From Cryptomeria japonica (lineage: Eukaryota > Streptophyta > Pinopsida > Cupressales > Cupressaceae): a DNA stretch of 64,000 nt. Positions 12,274 to 24,674 of the stretch are shown here, in pieces. The translations under genes and the position numbers were made by a program. A model generated the notes under the pieces. The model searched no databases. It was not told the DNA's origin and saw nothing but the letters and a program-made list of their open reading frames with translations. Numbering within the stretch: the stretch's first letter is position 1; each line of letters begins with the position of its first letter. The DNA is taken from contig NC_081407.1 in the NCBI RefSeq assembly GCF_030272615.1, positions 262,680,574 to 262,744,573 of the forward strand, given 5' to 3'.

Positions 12274-12849
12274 GACAACCCAGGTAGAAAAAGATTTTCC
12301 ATGAGAGGAAACTCATGAACATCTAAATGGATTTGGAATGAAGATCCCATGCTCATTTATGATCCAAACATCTTATTTATCTACCAACCTCTGCTCTACC
12401 TCTCCCGGTGCTCTAACCAGCTTCTCTAACCTATGACTCTCCTTGTTTCTCTTTCTTTTCTTCAGATCTACAGATTGCCTTTGTTTTTGCAATTCTGATT
12501 TGGTTCTACCATAAGACCTTATCTAGTTTGTTACCATCATCTCCTTGGCATCCGGTTCCATCTGTCCATCAAACTCATCTGTCAGATCCTTCTGCCAACT
12601 CATGTCACCCTCTTGTATAATCTCTACAACTGGTTCTATCAGATCTTTCTTCAAAACCTCTGGTATAACCTCTACAACCGATTATGTCAAACCTTCTAGT
12701 ATAACCTCTACCACTAGTTTCCTGCAAATTTTCTCAGGACTTAGATTCTTCATCTCCTTCTCTTTCTCCTTCAAAGAAATCAATGTGAACTTTTGCCCAT
12801 CCTTTTCAATAGTAACTAGGTTTCTTCAATAGTCATGAATAGCTCCTCT

Positions 12850-13256
12850 GTCATACTGCCAAGGTTTTCCCAACAAGACTTGACAAACATTCATTAACAC
12901 AATATCACATAAACTTCATCTCCGAAAGGCCCAATATTAAAACTCACCCAACACTGCTTCTTTATCTCTATCTTTTGATCATCTTGTAATCAACTTACCT
13001 CATAAGGATAAGGATGCTCAAGCATCTTCAACCCAAGCTTCTCAACCATCTCCTTAGATACTAAATTATCAGTACTTCCACTATCTGCAATGACCTTGCA
13101 ACACTTACCACCTGATTTGCATACTGTCCAGAAAAGACTCTTCCTCTGAGTAGATATGGTATCCTTTCTTCTGAACATAAGGGATTCTCCTTGCTTCGGT
13201 GCATAGTCAGATCCGGTACCATCTGGTTCTTCACTTGCCACACAACTTCTTGTCAT
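12850..13256 (-). pseudogene. Retroviral-type aspartic protease
   Basis: The open piece 13256-12990 contains VIADSGSTDNLVSKEMVEKL, with the D-S-G active site and the following Asn-Leu-Val-Ser typical of Ty3 proteases. Past a stop, the frame continues with FNIGPFGDEV and CQVLLGKPWQYD, the second conserved protease block. It would process gag. No RT follows; the rest of the internal region (12274-12850) is a Val/Glu-rich degenerate repeat and tail. Confidence 0.8.
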
Positions 13257-14340
13257 TCCCTTCTTACATTCATAGGATCTATGTCCAATAAATTCTCTAC
13301 CGGTACTGCTACTACCTTTCTTGGTGTCTTATGTTCCGTTTCTTTACTCCACTTAGGTTTTGACTCCTCTTCTTCAACCAGTTTCTTCATACTATCATTC
13401 ATCTTGAATTTATCCTTTCCCTTATTCGGTTGTCTTCTTCTCACCTTCTCCTCAGCCTTCAAAGCATACTGGTAAGCTTCTTCAATTGTTGAAACCTTCA
13501 ACGTACTCATCTCATCTTGAATGTTAAAAGCAAGTCCATTGATGTACCTCGCCACCTCTTCTCTGTCAATCTCTCCATGTCCAGATCTGATTACCACCTT
13601 GTAGAATTCCTCAGTATACTCCTTCACAGTCATGTTTCTTTGTTTCAGGTTTTGCGACTTCTTGAACAACTCCATTTCATAGTCTCCTAGTATGACCTTG
13701 GCCTTCAACCTTGCAACCATCTGTCTCCACTGAGTGATCTTCAATTCACCATTCTCCACTTTGTCTTTATGTAACTCTTTCCACCACAAGGCAACATGCC
13801 CTTTCAGCTTGGTCTGTGCCAACTAGACTCTCTGCGGGTCCTTGACATCCTCAAACTCAAAGTAGTCCTCTAGCTCTCTGATCCAATTGATCAAATCTTC
13901 CGGGTTCAACATTCTGGAAAAGTTAGAAACCTCAATTTTATGCATTTTACTTGTTTGTGCCACTGCTCTTAGGAATATTTCCCCTCTCTCATCTTTCGGT
14001 CCTCCAGCTTCCTCAAAATCTTCATCGACTTCCTTATATTCATCCTCAGAGTCAGGGTTTCTTCACAAACCAGCCAAATCATTTTGGATTTCATTCCTCA
14101 CTTCATTCTTGAAGTCTTCCATCATCTGTTCTACCCTCTGGGGGTTTGTTCTCCTCAGCAGCATCTCTCCTTCCACTCTGGTGAACTACCTCAACTTGGT
14201 GACTAGACTACCAGTTTCAATTGCCTCCCTTCGGCAATCTATTGAACACACACGCAACCTGCCTCCAATCGGTGATCTGTTCACCTCAAGGAATGCCTCA
14301 ATGTTCGCATATGACTCTTCCACCAGTCAGTCCATAACCA
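13253..14340 (-). pseudogene. Ty3/gypsy-type gag
   Basis: In the minus frame, a charged N-terminal region is followed by FSRMLNPEDLIDWIRELEDY and then, after a stop near 13823, GHVALWWKELHKDK. This is the hallmark core of the plant retrotransposon gag domain (F.G..(D/P)...DW......F...WW). The open piece 13822-13253 (189 residues) is mostly helical and Lys/Glu-rich. No clear CCHC knuckle is visible. Stops near 13823 and 14050 suggest the copy is dead. Confidence 0.8.
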
Positions 14341-14352
14341 ACTCTGATACCG
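14341..14352 (-). other. Primer binding site, tRNA-iMet type (one change)
   Basis: The minus strand reads CGGTATCAGAGT, differing from the canonical TGGTATCAGAGC only at its two ends. It lies two bases inside the 5' LTR. Confidence 0.7.
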
Positions 14353-14354
14353 AT

Positions 14355-15165
14355 TGATGCAACCATAACTGGTAAAAACCCTTAGAAGAGTCAACCGGCT
14401 TATGCAGTGAGAGAGACATAATGCAAACAACAAGAAAACATAACCAATTCATGTAAACATATCATATTCAAGCCATAGAATTTTCGGTAATCATCCGGTA
14501 ATCATCAAATTATCATCAAAGAACATACGGTAGTTAACTGGTTACATGCAGGCTTCAAGCCAGATACAATCCAACCAGTACTCTAAGAATCAACTAGATC
14601 ACAACATGAAAATCTCAATCTTTATTCTCAGTTCTATTTCCTCTTCCCAAACAAATGACTACATAACATCATATTTATACCCACCAGAACATATCTAGGT
14701 TGGCCTCAAAAGATTACATTCACCAATGCAGGAAAATGAAACGTGTAATTAGGTCGGACTTAAGATTTAAGAAATCTTTTTGGAGAATAACAACCAAGTG
14801 ATGTGGTTCAACAAGAAGGTCAGCCACATGCCAAAGAACATTGGACAAGACCCAAGATGGATCCCACATGCCAAGAAGCGTGTCGGAAATGAAGGAAAAC
14901 CAGTTGTTAAGCACAAGAACTATCCCAGGAACCCAGGAACAACCAACTAGAAGCGACAACTGACCAAAGAAGAACCCAAATGAGCTAGAAACTTGGAATC
15001 AACCACATGAAACTGCCAAAAAACTGTAAACAAGATCTGCCACGAAAAACAAGCAACTACTAGTAAATACCGGTAAGAGTATTGAAACTGCACAAAGAAC
15101 TAAATAAAAGTAAATGTTTTGGGTTGATGCAAGATTGCTCATCGACCAGGGATGCTCCTGCATCA
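14355..15165 (-). repeat. 5' LTR of gag-protease element
   Basis: Plus-strand ends are TGATGCAACC...CTCCTGCATCA. The primer site lies directly beside its left end, which makes this the 5' LTR for a minus-strand element. Confidence 0.88.
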
Positions 15166-16000
15166 CCTTTTCTTCAAGTTGCTTGGGCTCTTGGTCTGTC
15201 TTTTATCATTTGGCATGTTTGGCTAGAAAGGAATCAATGACTCTTTCAAGATATAAGGATGGATGTTATTCATCTGTGGTGGAAAATTATTCATTCTCTT
15301 CGTGAGACAATTGTGGCTAAGTGTGATTTGACTAGTGATGTGGATCCTTGTGACGTTGCTATTTTCTCTCATCTTACTCTTCCTCTTCAAGGGGGGTGCT
15401 CTGGTGTTTAATGGGCAGGGTGAAAGAGGTAGGTGTAGACATCCCTTATGACGAGTCAACCGGGAAGGTTGATGGACTCCACCCCTCTTGGTGTGTTAAA
15501 AATTAACATTGATGGTTCTTCTCGAGGGAACCATAGGCATGCTGGTATTGGTGGAGTTGGACATGATAGTTCAGTTTATTTTCTCTATTTATAAAGGTTT
15601 TAATTCTAATAATTTAATGGAGGCTCTTGCCATTTTGTATGTTGTTCGACAATGCTCTACTCTTGGGTGGCACAATATTATATGTGAATCCGATTCTCAG
15701 GTGGTGGTGAATTTTCTATCCCAATAGGAGCATGGGGATGTTAGTTGGCACTTGGCTTTAGTTATTAGGTAGATCCTTTAGGTGTGCAACTCTCCGGATT
15801 CAGTTATTTTCACACATATTCCTAGAGAGTGGAATGGTGTCGTTGATTGTTTAGCCAAATGGGCCTCAGATCAGATGTAGAGATGGAATATAGTGGATAG
15901 GGGGCAATTGCCTCCAGATGTGGTTTTTAGGATAGATCAGCTAGTGAACAATGATAGGGCTTTCTAGTCCTTTCTTCTCATCTCTCTATTTGTATCTCTT
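15166..16000 (+). pseudogene. LINE C-terminal RNase H (RVT_3 type)
   Basis: After the second insert the LINE resumes with WALGLSFIIWHVWLERNQ. It then encodes a plant LINE RNase H: LKINIDGSSRG (first Asp, about 15497), a Glu in MEALAILYVV, Asp in CESDSQVVVNFL, and HIPREWNGVVDCLAKWAS (last Asp). Several stops and at least one frameshift (around 15570-15610) inactivate it. The domain degrades the RNA strand of the hybrid during LINE replication. Confidence 0.8.
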
Positions 16001-16026
16001 TTATGATTGAATAATTTTTTACCCCT

Positions 16027-16417
16027 CTTTAAGTTGAACATGAGTTTTACAATGAGGAGCACAACAGTATGAAATTTTAAAATGATTTAAGTGCAGATTT
16101 AAGATTACAATAAGAATGAAATCATTACTCTCCAAGGATATCAAGTGTATGCTCCTCTGCAATGAGTTTCATAGTTGTGAGAAAAGAAGCATAGTGATCC
16201 TTAGAAACAATTACCAACTGGGACTGAACTTGATAAAATTATGTCTTGAGCTCAAGGTTGTAGCTAATTTTCTCTTTCAAGGATTTGGCAAAAGAGGATT
16301 GCTAAAACCCAATACAAGAAAATAAACCATGCATAATAACTTTTGTAGGAGGGAAGGCATTAGAAAAAAATAACTTTGCATCTTAGAAGCCAAATATATA
16401 GTAAAATACATTGATGA
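16027..16417. other. Stretch without genes between LINE and solo LTR
   Basis: AT-rich; a short open frame at 16116-16325 has no recognisable motifs. I see no supportable feature. Confidence 0.5.
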
Positions 16418-17696
16418 TGTTGGCATTATGGATGAATTGATTATGTGTTGCATTGATGTTTTGTCATTGATGTCAACACTAGCTGTTATGGTTGGTTATC
16501 GGCAGACAGGTTTTGGTTACCGGTAGAAGATCTAGTGTTATCGGTAGAAGAGACTATCTGTTGGACACTTCCGACATGTTTGGATTAGTGGAGTATGTTT
16601 GATTTTATGTGTTACATGTTCCTGGAGCATGTTTTGGTTAGTTGGTATTGACTTTGTAACTGGATGCTATCATACACTCTTGTAAACCCTTACCGGCATT
16701 GGTTTAAGGTTTAACCGACAAAACTTTCATTGAGGAATCTTGACAGGATGCATAAATAGTGTTGGTGCGGCTCCTACATGGATTTTAGGATGTTGAAGAT
16801 GTTCTTTGATCATGCTTCAACTGCATGAAGACATTGCTTTGGCATGGTGGACCCAGAATAGGTCCACTGCCTATCTAGTTTATGGACCGATATCATGTTA
16901 ACGTGTACTCTACACGTTATCGGGATGTTTCAGGATGTTCTTGGATTGGTTATTATTGTTGTGGTCTTAAGCCGACATGGCATATCATTGTAATATGGAT
17001 TTATGTAATGATCTTTCTGTAATATCGTTTAGGTGGCCGACCTAATTGGTTTAGGCCTTAGGGTTGGTATAAAATGATGTAAGATCTAATTGTAGATCAT
17101 GGGAATGAGGAATAAGTGTCATGGTCTTGAAATGCAATATCATATGCGAAGGAGATTTGGTCGATCATAGGTGAATCGAATTGGGATTAAGGAAGAGGTT
17201 AAAGGCCTCCGGTATTGAGCCTAACTAGGATTGTAATTAGGTATGGTAGATGCTATCTCTGGCAATTCATTATTCTGGATTGTTGTCCATTTATCTTGAG
17301 GTGGTTATAACCTCTCTGTAGTCAGTGAGACTCTTTTGTAATGAGCAGTGCGCTCTAAGCAGTGTGCCTTCCTGCATGTGCAGGCCCCTCATTGTATCAC
17401 ATACTTTCTGCAGAAGTATCATCTGACTGTGGGTAGGCTTCTCACCGTGGGTTTTCCCTTTCCGGGGTTTCCACGTACAAATCATGGTGTTATGTGGTAT
17501 GGCTGCATTGTGTTGATTATCTGTTTCATTGTTAAGTTTTATTGCTTACCGGTATTTGTTTCTACTTTACCGGTACTTAATCTGGTTAAAGGTTATTAAG
17601 TGGATTAATTGATATAATCTGTTAACAACTGATTCAAACCCCCCCCCTCCTCCCCCCCCCCTCGCAACTCTCAGTTGTTCACCAGTTATCCTAACA
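16418..17696 (+). repeat. Solo LTR, family L1 copy b, duplication GATGA
   Basis: TG...CA termini (TGTTGGCATTATGG ... CAGTTATCCTAACA) are bounded by GATGA at 16413-16417 and 17697-17701. It is an inverted copy of 10189-11402. Near its 3' end are CTCACCGTGGGTTTTCCC and a long C-tract (about 17639-17662) ending CAACTCTC, which is U5-type sequence seen in several LTRs here. No internal region is present. Confidence 0.9.
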
Positions 17697-17701
17697 GATG
17701 A

Positions 17702-18590
17702 AAAGATTCTGATAACAAGCAATGCAGTTCTAATAAAGTTGATCTCCAATTTAGTTTTCTATTAAATATAGCAAGTTAAAATTGTTTGCCAAATTTGTTG
17801 AGCATGTTGACAAAACCAAAAAGCATGTTCCTACCATTTTCCTTGTTCAATCTCATAAGATCCATTATGAAATAATTACTAATTTAGGTAGTTAAATAGT
17901 TTTTATCATTATTGAATTCTCTCCTTTTTGATGATGGATCATTGAGTGTGATCTCAATCGTCAATACAAAAAAAAAAAAAAAGTAATCTTTCTTATTTAC
18001 ATGAACTATGAAAAACTCATGTACCTAATCCTGAAAACTTCACTACCATTTTCCTTGTTCAACCTCACAAGATCCATTGTGAAATAATTGCTAATTTAGA
18101 TTGTATTTAAACTTTAAATACTTTTAAATTTATTTATTTATTTATATACATCCAATCATTATTCTTCCTTGTGAAGATTATATGTCTTTATTGAAATCAG
18201 TGCTACGTCTTGGGGAAGTTGTACCAAAGCTGTAATATTGTTCAACTCCAAAGAGCAATAAATGGGGGTGTATATTAATCAACGCCAGCTAAGATTCATT
18301 GGAAGAGAATGATAAACATGTTTATTTGCCAATTAATGGCCAACCTTTGAATTCCACTATCGAACACATACTTCTTCAAATTGATGATTTGAATATTATA
18401 ATGTGAAGCCCATTACCAAGTATAAGAGGATAAGCTTTAGAGTAGAGATAAGGTTGCTGTGATATTATGTATTGCTGACACATACTTTTCCGTTTTTTAT
18501 TGAAATGTTTTATAATATTTAAATTTTTGCATTTAATAAGATTGGTTTTAATTAAAATTTTAACAATAAACTAAATGCTACATAACTGAA
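17702..18590. repeat. Region downstream of host gene with a direct repeat
   Basis: No genes. A segment of about 63 bp starting CTACCATTTTCCTTGTTCAA occurs at 17831-17893 and again at 18043-18105 (spacing 212), with a run of A at about 17967-17983 between them. The A-run followed by a repeat could be a degraded retroposed fragment, but the evidence is thin. Confidence 0.5.
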
Positions 18591-18593
18591 AAA

Positions 18594-18599
18594 TTTATT
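18594..18599 (-). terminator. Candidate poly(A) signal of the CFL1-like gene
   Basis: AATAAA on the minus strand lies about 180 bases past the stop codon, a normal 3'-UTR distance for a plant gene. Assigned by position and sequence only. Confidence 0.45.
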
Positions 18600-18777
18600 G
18601 CCTGCCATCACAAGTTCTATTCCTTGAGAGTCCATTTGTTAATTGATTCCATTCAAACTAAAAGTTCAATCTGATTTTAATTAGAAAAGATAACAGATGA
18701 ATTGATACAATGTAATGACCATGGCCATGGTGGCCCATATATTCAAAGAAGAAAAAAATTACTAGTTTCTGCTAGAT

Positions 18778-19756
18778 TCATTCAGAAATTGAATCTCTCT
18801 GAAGAAAATCTAGGAGGAAACATCCATTACACTTTGGACACTTGGCATCCTGCCCACATACCATGAAATACATTAAACATCTCTGACACCCAACAAGCCT
18901 CATTACAGACTCAGCCTCTTCTGCAATACTATCATTAGTTCTGACAGAGTCTTTATTTTTCTTTATGGTCTTGACAACTTTTGAGGTAGACAAATTCAGT
19001 TCAAGGTCAAGTTTTCCTCCTCCTCCATTAAATATGAATTCTGATCTTTCTTCAGTTCCTTCTGAATTCAAGTAATACACTGCTCCAGTCTGCAGCACAA
19101 TAACCATACATACATTAAAAATCTAAGCACACAAGCCATATATATCTGAACAAAAAATTCATCATACAGAAAGCAAAGGGAGAAGAATAGAATATATATT
19201 ATTGACTGTAGAAATTGGCTAGTCCTTCTATAAACTGCAGTACAATGGATAAACTTTTTAACATATTGTGGCACGTCCTCTGGTACCATGTGGTTGAGGG
19301 GAGACTCATGACCTTGTGCCTACCACAGGAAGTTCTTGACAATCAAACCAGGTCATGTGGTGTGACGCATCCTCTCATACCACGTGGTCAAGGGGAAACT
19401 GATCCTCATGATCTTGTGCTTACCACAGAAAGCTCTTGCCAATCAAACCACATCCCCAACCCAACAAAGAAGAATGATTATGCCCAATAAACATGATAAT
19501 AAAATTGGTTTGTGCAACTCACCTTCAAGTCTAAGCACTTCTCCCACCCAAAGGGATGGCACTGCCCTTGACCCAATTCCAGGAGATCAAGCTCAATCAA
19601 TTCAGACCCACAAGAAGATGAAGAATATGGTGAATTTTCTGTGCTCCTTTCCAGCAGTTGAAGAGTTGTTGAATTGCCCACATAACTAAGAGTTCTAGGC
19701 ACAGGCTGTAAAGCTTCATTCCATCCATTTAACTTCTTCTCTCTCTCAACATCCAT
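18778..19756 (-). CDS. CFL1-like WW-domain transcriptional regulator with EAR motif (two exons)
   Basis: Exon 1 is 19756-19523 and exon 2 is 19089-18778 on the minus strand (78 + 103 residues). The intron has a canonical AAG|GTGAGT donor and a TGCAG acceptor in phase 0. The junction reads GWEKCLDLK|TGAVYYLN, the WW-domain core of the plant CURLY FLAG LEAF 1 family. The usual second Trp is absent after YYLN. Then follow KLDLELNLS (EAR repression motif) and a C-terminal zinc-ribbon-like segment LVGCQRCLMYFMV...CPKCNG ending LLDF, shared with GL2-interacting repressors (GIR1/2). Family members act in the nucleus with HD-ZIP IV factors and TOPLESS in epidermal and cuticle control; that role is inferred here. 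The start Met at 19756 is chosen because a TATA box lies just upstream. It is the only host gene seen, and it is intact. Confidence 0.8.
19277..19460. repeat. Tandem duplication (period 94 bp) within the host-gene intron
   Basis: Two units starting CCTCT-ACCA at 19277 and 19371 share CTTGTGCYTACCACAG and CAATCAAACCA and differ at scattered positions. They lie wholly within the intron (19090-19522), so the coding frame is unaffected. Confidence 0.75.
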
Positions 19757-19810
19757 ATTCCACAAGCCCGAATGAAAAACTTTGGTGCTCAGAAGAATGT
19801 CAGAAAGTAC

Positions 19811-19818
19811 ATATATAA
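19811..19818 (-). promoter_or_regulatory. TATA box of the CFL1-like gene
   Basis: The minus strand reads CTTATATATGT, about 55-60 bases upstream of the chosen ATG. That leaves room for a transcription start near 19785 and a 5' UTR of about 30 bases. Assigned by position and consensus only. Confidence 0.45.
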
Positions 19819-19859
19819 GAAAGTCATGTAACTTTTCAATTATACAAAACATAAAAGAA

Positions 19860-22384
19860 AGAGCCAGGAGATATGGAGAAGATTACCATGACCATGGCAA
19901 TTAATACAGCGTGATACCTATTAAGAGAGCCTATGGAAAACTATTCATATGTTCAAACTTTAGCTGTAATAAATTTCAGTTTCTCAAAGATTTTTTGTCC
20001 TCATTTTCAGCAGATTTCGGTTGGCATTTGGTTTTGACTTTTCTTATTAAAAGGACAACATTTAATACCACCATTAGAACAGGGAATGTGGTCTTCAATT
20101 TGAAATATATAACTCCATCATGCATTAATTGAAGTAGTCTGACCATGGAAGTTATTATGACAGCTCAACTGCCCAATTGAATTTTCTTTTTCAAAACAGT
20201 TCTCCTTCAAGTTTATTAAAATGTATTATTCTTTACTATGCAAACAAAACAATTATTTTCCCTCAAATTACCAAAGATACGTGCTACAACCTCAATAGAA
20301 TACACATCATCAAGATATATACTTCCCCAGATTCGCTGCACATCAGTGCACCGCCCAAATTGAAAATTCCTATCTAATCCTTAGGACTCTCACATCATTT
20401 ATTAGCATTTCACATCATCATAGAGGCTATAAGCCTAAAGTCATAGAGGCAGCCAATTGTTTTAGTGGCTATAAATCCACAACACATATGGACAAACTAT
20501 TGTCCAATGTCATGGATAACCATGGTGTAGATGGACAATTTGATTATCCATTCAAACCTCAATAGATTGGTAAATATATACATCAATTAATAATGAGTTG
20601 AGGAGGTATATTGTAAATAGGTAAGTAATTTTTTTTTTATGATAAAGATAGATTAAGATTATTTAGTTATGTGTGGTTTGGATGGTGTTGGATTATAAAT
20701 TATCATTTTGTGACTAAATTAATATTTTGGTATTAGATCTAGTTTTATGATGTTTTGATAGATAGTTGATTCATATCATTAATTTTTTAACTTTAATGAC
20801 ATCAATTATGGATTTCCAAATTAAATCTCCTCTCACTACTACTAAGGGTTGGCATGAGTTTTCCACAGTCCATTTCATATGTGTGTAGGCTTCTAGTTTG
20901 GAACTATGCATATTTTTTTATCTATACAGTTGCAAACCAGAAGCTTGCACACGTACTTATAAAGGTTTAGACCCCTACAATACTATGTAGTTTGGATATA
21001 AGAAGGAAATAATAAATAACAAAGAACCAACAAAAAAATAAATTATACATGACACAAAGTTTTCTTTACATAAAACATAAGATGAGTGAAAAAAAATCTA
21101 GGAAGGGTATACCTTCAACATCCCATAACTAATATGTGTCAATAAAATGAGAAAAATATCATCACAATGATTGTTTGGACTATTACAATATAATATTAAC
21201 TCTCCCTTGCCTCCTTTTTATTATTGCAAATATAAAAGCTCTACAACATCTTGTTCCCCTATTTGAATCCACTATGAGAGTCATTTTTGAAGCAAATTGA
21301 ACCTCTCGAATTCGTCAATTTTCCCTTGTTATGAACCTTCTCTAACGATTCAACTCTAAGAAAGATATCAACAAGGAATTCTAATAGTTTATTGAGTTTT
21401 CATAATGCATCTTTAGCCACAAGCTTATAAAAAATAATGAAAATAATTGGCAACAATATCAACCCACTTATATGGTGTTTTTTTCACCCTTATGTTGTCC
21501 ATGTAAGTAAGAAGAGCAACAAACACAACCTTTTCTAAAGATCGACAACTAGTCAACAAATAAAATGTAGGCTTTTTATCCCATAATCATGCACTTCAGT
21601 AGTAAAAATAAGTCCTCAATGATACTAGAGATACTTCAACATCATAAATGATCTTTAACAACACTTTAGTAGTATGTTAAATCTTTAACAACAACTAAAT
21701 CACTTTTGTAAATAGGTCCATCTACAATATGACTTGAACAACAATGAAGACACTTTAGCAACAATCAAAGACACTTTGGTAGCATACTTCAATAGAAAAA
21801 TACTAATATCAAAGTTCTCCTATAACAAATAATGAGCATACTTCAGTAGAAAACATTGTGGTAATGTTTTAGGCCGTTTCCAATAACTCGTATATAGAAT
21901 TTTCCTTCAATCATGAACTCACCATATTTATTCTAAGAAACTAACATTTTGTTGAAAGTAGGTTGCAACTACTCTAACATGTGTCCATAGTTAAAAGCAC
22001 CTTAATTTAGACCACTCAAATTACTTGTGGATCAATAATTAACTTGACTTTGCTTTGATCTAGGCCAATTATGCAACACAAAATAGACCTTTGTGGGTGA
22101 AATCAATATGCACTACATTAAATTGACTAATAGTTTAGATATAACATATAAGCTGCATCATTTTCTTTCTCATAAATAAATTTGTAATAATTAGATCGAA
22201 AAGGTTAATAAAAATATTTAAGAAGCAAACTAAGTAAGTGTCATGTTTGAAAGGCACCCGATATAGTTGGGGGGTATTTGAATCAATATATGCAATTTTC
22301 ACTCATTCTTCAACATTATTTACCTGAAATAACTTCTTCAAATAATTATTAGATTACCTATAGATTATGTATATCAATGACACA
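19860..22384. other. AT-rich intergenic region, no genes recognised
   Basis: Only short meaningless open frames are present. Around 21600-21860 there are degenerate short repeats (ACACTTTAG, TTTAACAACA, CATACTTCAGTAG). I see no LTR ends, coding motifs or RNA genes. Confidence 0.6.
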
Positions 22385-23767
22385 ATGCATAAAGCATGTA
22401 AATAAACAAACATTCAGACAAAGGACACCAAATATATTGGGAAACCCAGAATGAGGAAAACCATGGTGAGAATAGCTGTGTGTATCTACTATTTAAATCC
22501 ATCCTCACAAATAATGAATCATTTACATGAAATTGTAGGCACCAACCTACTGGAGACACCAATCCCCTTGAAGCACAGTGAGCACCAACCCACTAGAGAC
22601 ACTAATCTCAAATGCCTAGGTCTGAGAAGCTTCTTAGGAGATCAGACCTCGATTTCAACAATATGAAAAACGTAAAGTTAACACCTTCATAATATAACTT
22701 GCCTCTAATAAAATAAACTACTTAGAGCTCTTCTCTATTACTTATGATATTGTCATAACTTGTGGCACACATGAATTAGGAAAATTCTCCATTTGATACA
22801 TTCTCAAAATTGCATGATATGAACTTGTAATCTTAGAAGTGCATCATCTCATCAAGAACACATACAAATAATGGATCTAGGAAACTAATATATATATTCC
22901 CCATCCATAATTACAAGCATAATTTAGCCACATACAAAATTGAACAATTTACAAGTCGGCCTCGTAATTTACTTCACCAAACATGTAGTGGGTTAGGTCC
23001 TAATTGGCCCATACACACATCAATACAAAATAATATGCCACACATTTCACAAGAATTCTCAATCAAGTCCAAAATTTTATCCTCACATAATAATCATAAG
23101 ACTTACATGCTACATTCCTTTTGTAGCTTAGCATATCGAACGTGTAATAGGTCTAGCCCAAAAACTTACATGTAGCTCCACACAAAGAAACTTGTCATGT
23201 GGATCCAACTGAGGATCAAAATGATCATAGGGAGTATCCACCCTTAATTTTATGTATCCCATACTCAAATCAACTATCACAACATTCCAAGACATGGATT
23301 AGGTCTTTCAGCACCATAGTTACAAACTAGTGAACCAAACACTATCTTTTGCTACACAAGAGATCTGAAAACACAAGATATCTATAGATATAACATGTGT
23401 AGGCATACTCTCCTTCCAAAGCACAACTCATAATTCTTCATCAATGACAAATATGATTCTCTACAAGTTACTAGGGCAAGCATAGTCTAGTTAACTACAA
23501 CCAACTTTTTAGAATAGATTTCAATGAACAAGACATAATTCCCCATGATAATACAAACATTGGTTGATCAATTTTGTAGTCATATCAAACAATGGAAGAA
23601 CATAAGTTAGTCACAACTCAAAATGCACTAACATGAAAATAACAATAACATAATTCTCTAACTATCTTGATACATCATAATTAGGTAGTAGAGATGCAAA
23701 AATAGCCTTCTTCATCAATGACAACTTTGTCCAACAATTTGACATCAAGGCCAACTTCTTGTCAACA
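22385..23767 (-). repeat. 3' LTR of the copia relic (left boundary approximate)
   Basis: On the minus strand the LTR starts TGTTGACAAGAAG at 23767, directly after AGGGGAAGAT, a copia-type polypurine tract. Within it, 22440-22480 has GGGAAACCC...AACCATGGTGAG, the block common to other LTRs in the window. The distal end near 22385 is estimated. Confidence 0.5.
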
Positions 23768-24674
23768 ATCTTCCCCTTCATCATTGATGGCAAACGAAAA
23801 AATTCTGCTAGCACATCAACTCATATATTAGAGAAATCTAATATGTTAAGACTGAGTGACTCCCTCTATTCTAATTGTTGTAACTTATCTCCACTCTATT
23901 TAGAATTTTGAGTCTGTTTCTCCCCCTTTGACATCAATGACAAAGTTGAACATCTTTTCACTCTATTTGACATTTAGATTTTGAATCCATCTCTCCCCTT
24001 TGTTAAGCATGTATTCAATTCTTCATTACTCAAATTTTTGAAAGACTCCCCTTGAGTTCGTGCACTAATGATTATGATGAATTATCCTTTTGCATCAGTT
24101 TTTGAGGCCACTAGCCTTCTTGTGGGAGGGAGTCAATACCCCCTTACTTTGTACTTCCTCTTGATTCAAGAGGAAGGACCAACAACCCTCATCTTCTTCT
24201 AGAGATACTCAAAAGTATCATTGGGAAAAGGTTTGTGAAGATATCTGCTATTTGTTCCCTAGTCTCTACAAATTCCAAATTCACCTCCTTATCTACCACC
24301 TTTTGTCTTGGAAAATGACACTTGATTGCAATATGTTTTTTACTTGAATACATTACCAAATTCATTGAAATATTGATAATATTGGTATTTATCACACATA
24401 ATTGAAACAAGTTCATCAAATTTTATGCTCATTTCCTTCATATTTTGCTTCATCCATAAAACCAAAGTGCAAAAAAAGACTGCTGCAATGTATTCTTCTT
24501 CCATAGTTGACAGGGAAATTAAACATTTCTTCTTACTGAACCATGAAACTAGGCTTTCACCAAGAAAGAAATCTCCTCAAATTGTAATCTTCCAATCATC
24601 AATACATCTTGCCAAATTTGTTTTAGTTTATGAAGTCAAACTGAAAACGCCATTAGAATTGCCTGCATGATATC

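Larger units (their letters stand above)
11462..15165 (-). mobile_element. Complete gag-protease-only LTR retrotransposon (TR-GAG-like), duplication CCTTT
   Basis: Two LTRs of 812 and 811 bp (11462-12273, 14355-15165) flank a 2.08-kb internal region on the minus strand. CCTTT duplications lie at 11457-11461 and 15166-15170. The internal region encodes a Ty3/gypsy-type gag and an aspartic protease, then a short degenerate tail; there is no RT, RNase H or integrase. Non-autonomous elements with gag are known in plants as TR-GAG. It sits inside the plus-strand LINE. Confidence 0.88.
9190..16026 (+). mobile_element. LINE 3' half, plus strand, interrupted by two LTR insertions
   Basis: LINE sequence occupies 9190-10188, 11403-11461 and 15166-16026. 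Removing the inserts at 10189-11402 and 11462-15165, with one copy of each 5-bp duplication, rejoins a continuous zf-RVT/RNase H reading. The LINE starts inside the RT (APVYFLK near 9210, then FLWSGTLQNSKWNPIKW), so it is 5'-truncated, as usual for LINEs. No clear poly(A) tail is seen after 16010. It carries several stops, including TAGs at about 9370 and 9435. Confidence 0.8.

Noticed and set aside
19068-19289. 73-codon minus-strand ORF overlapping the CFL1-like gene
   Set aside because: It is mostly the intron read through the acceptor; the splice junction gives the conserved WW core instead.
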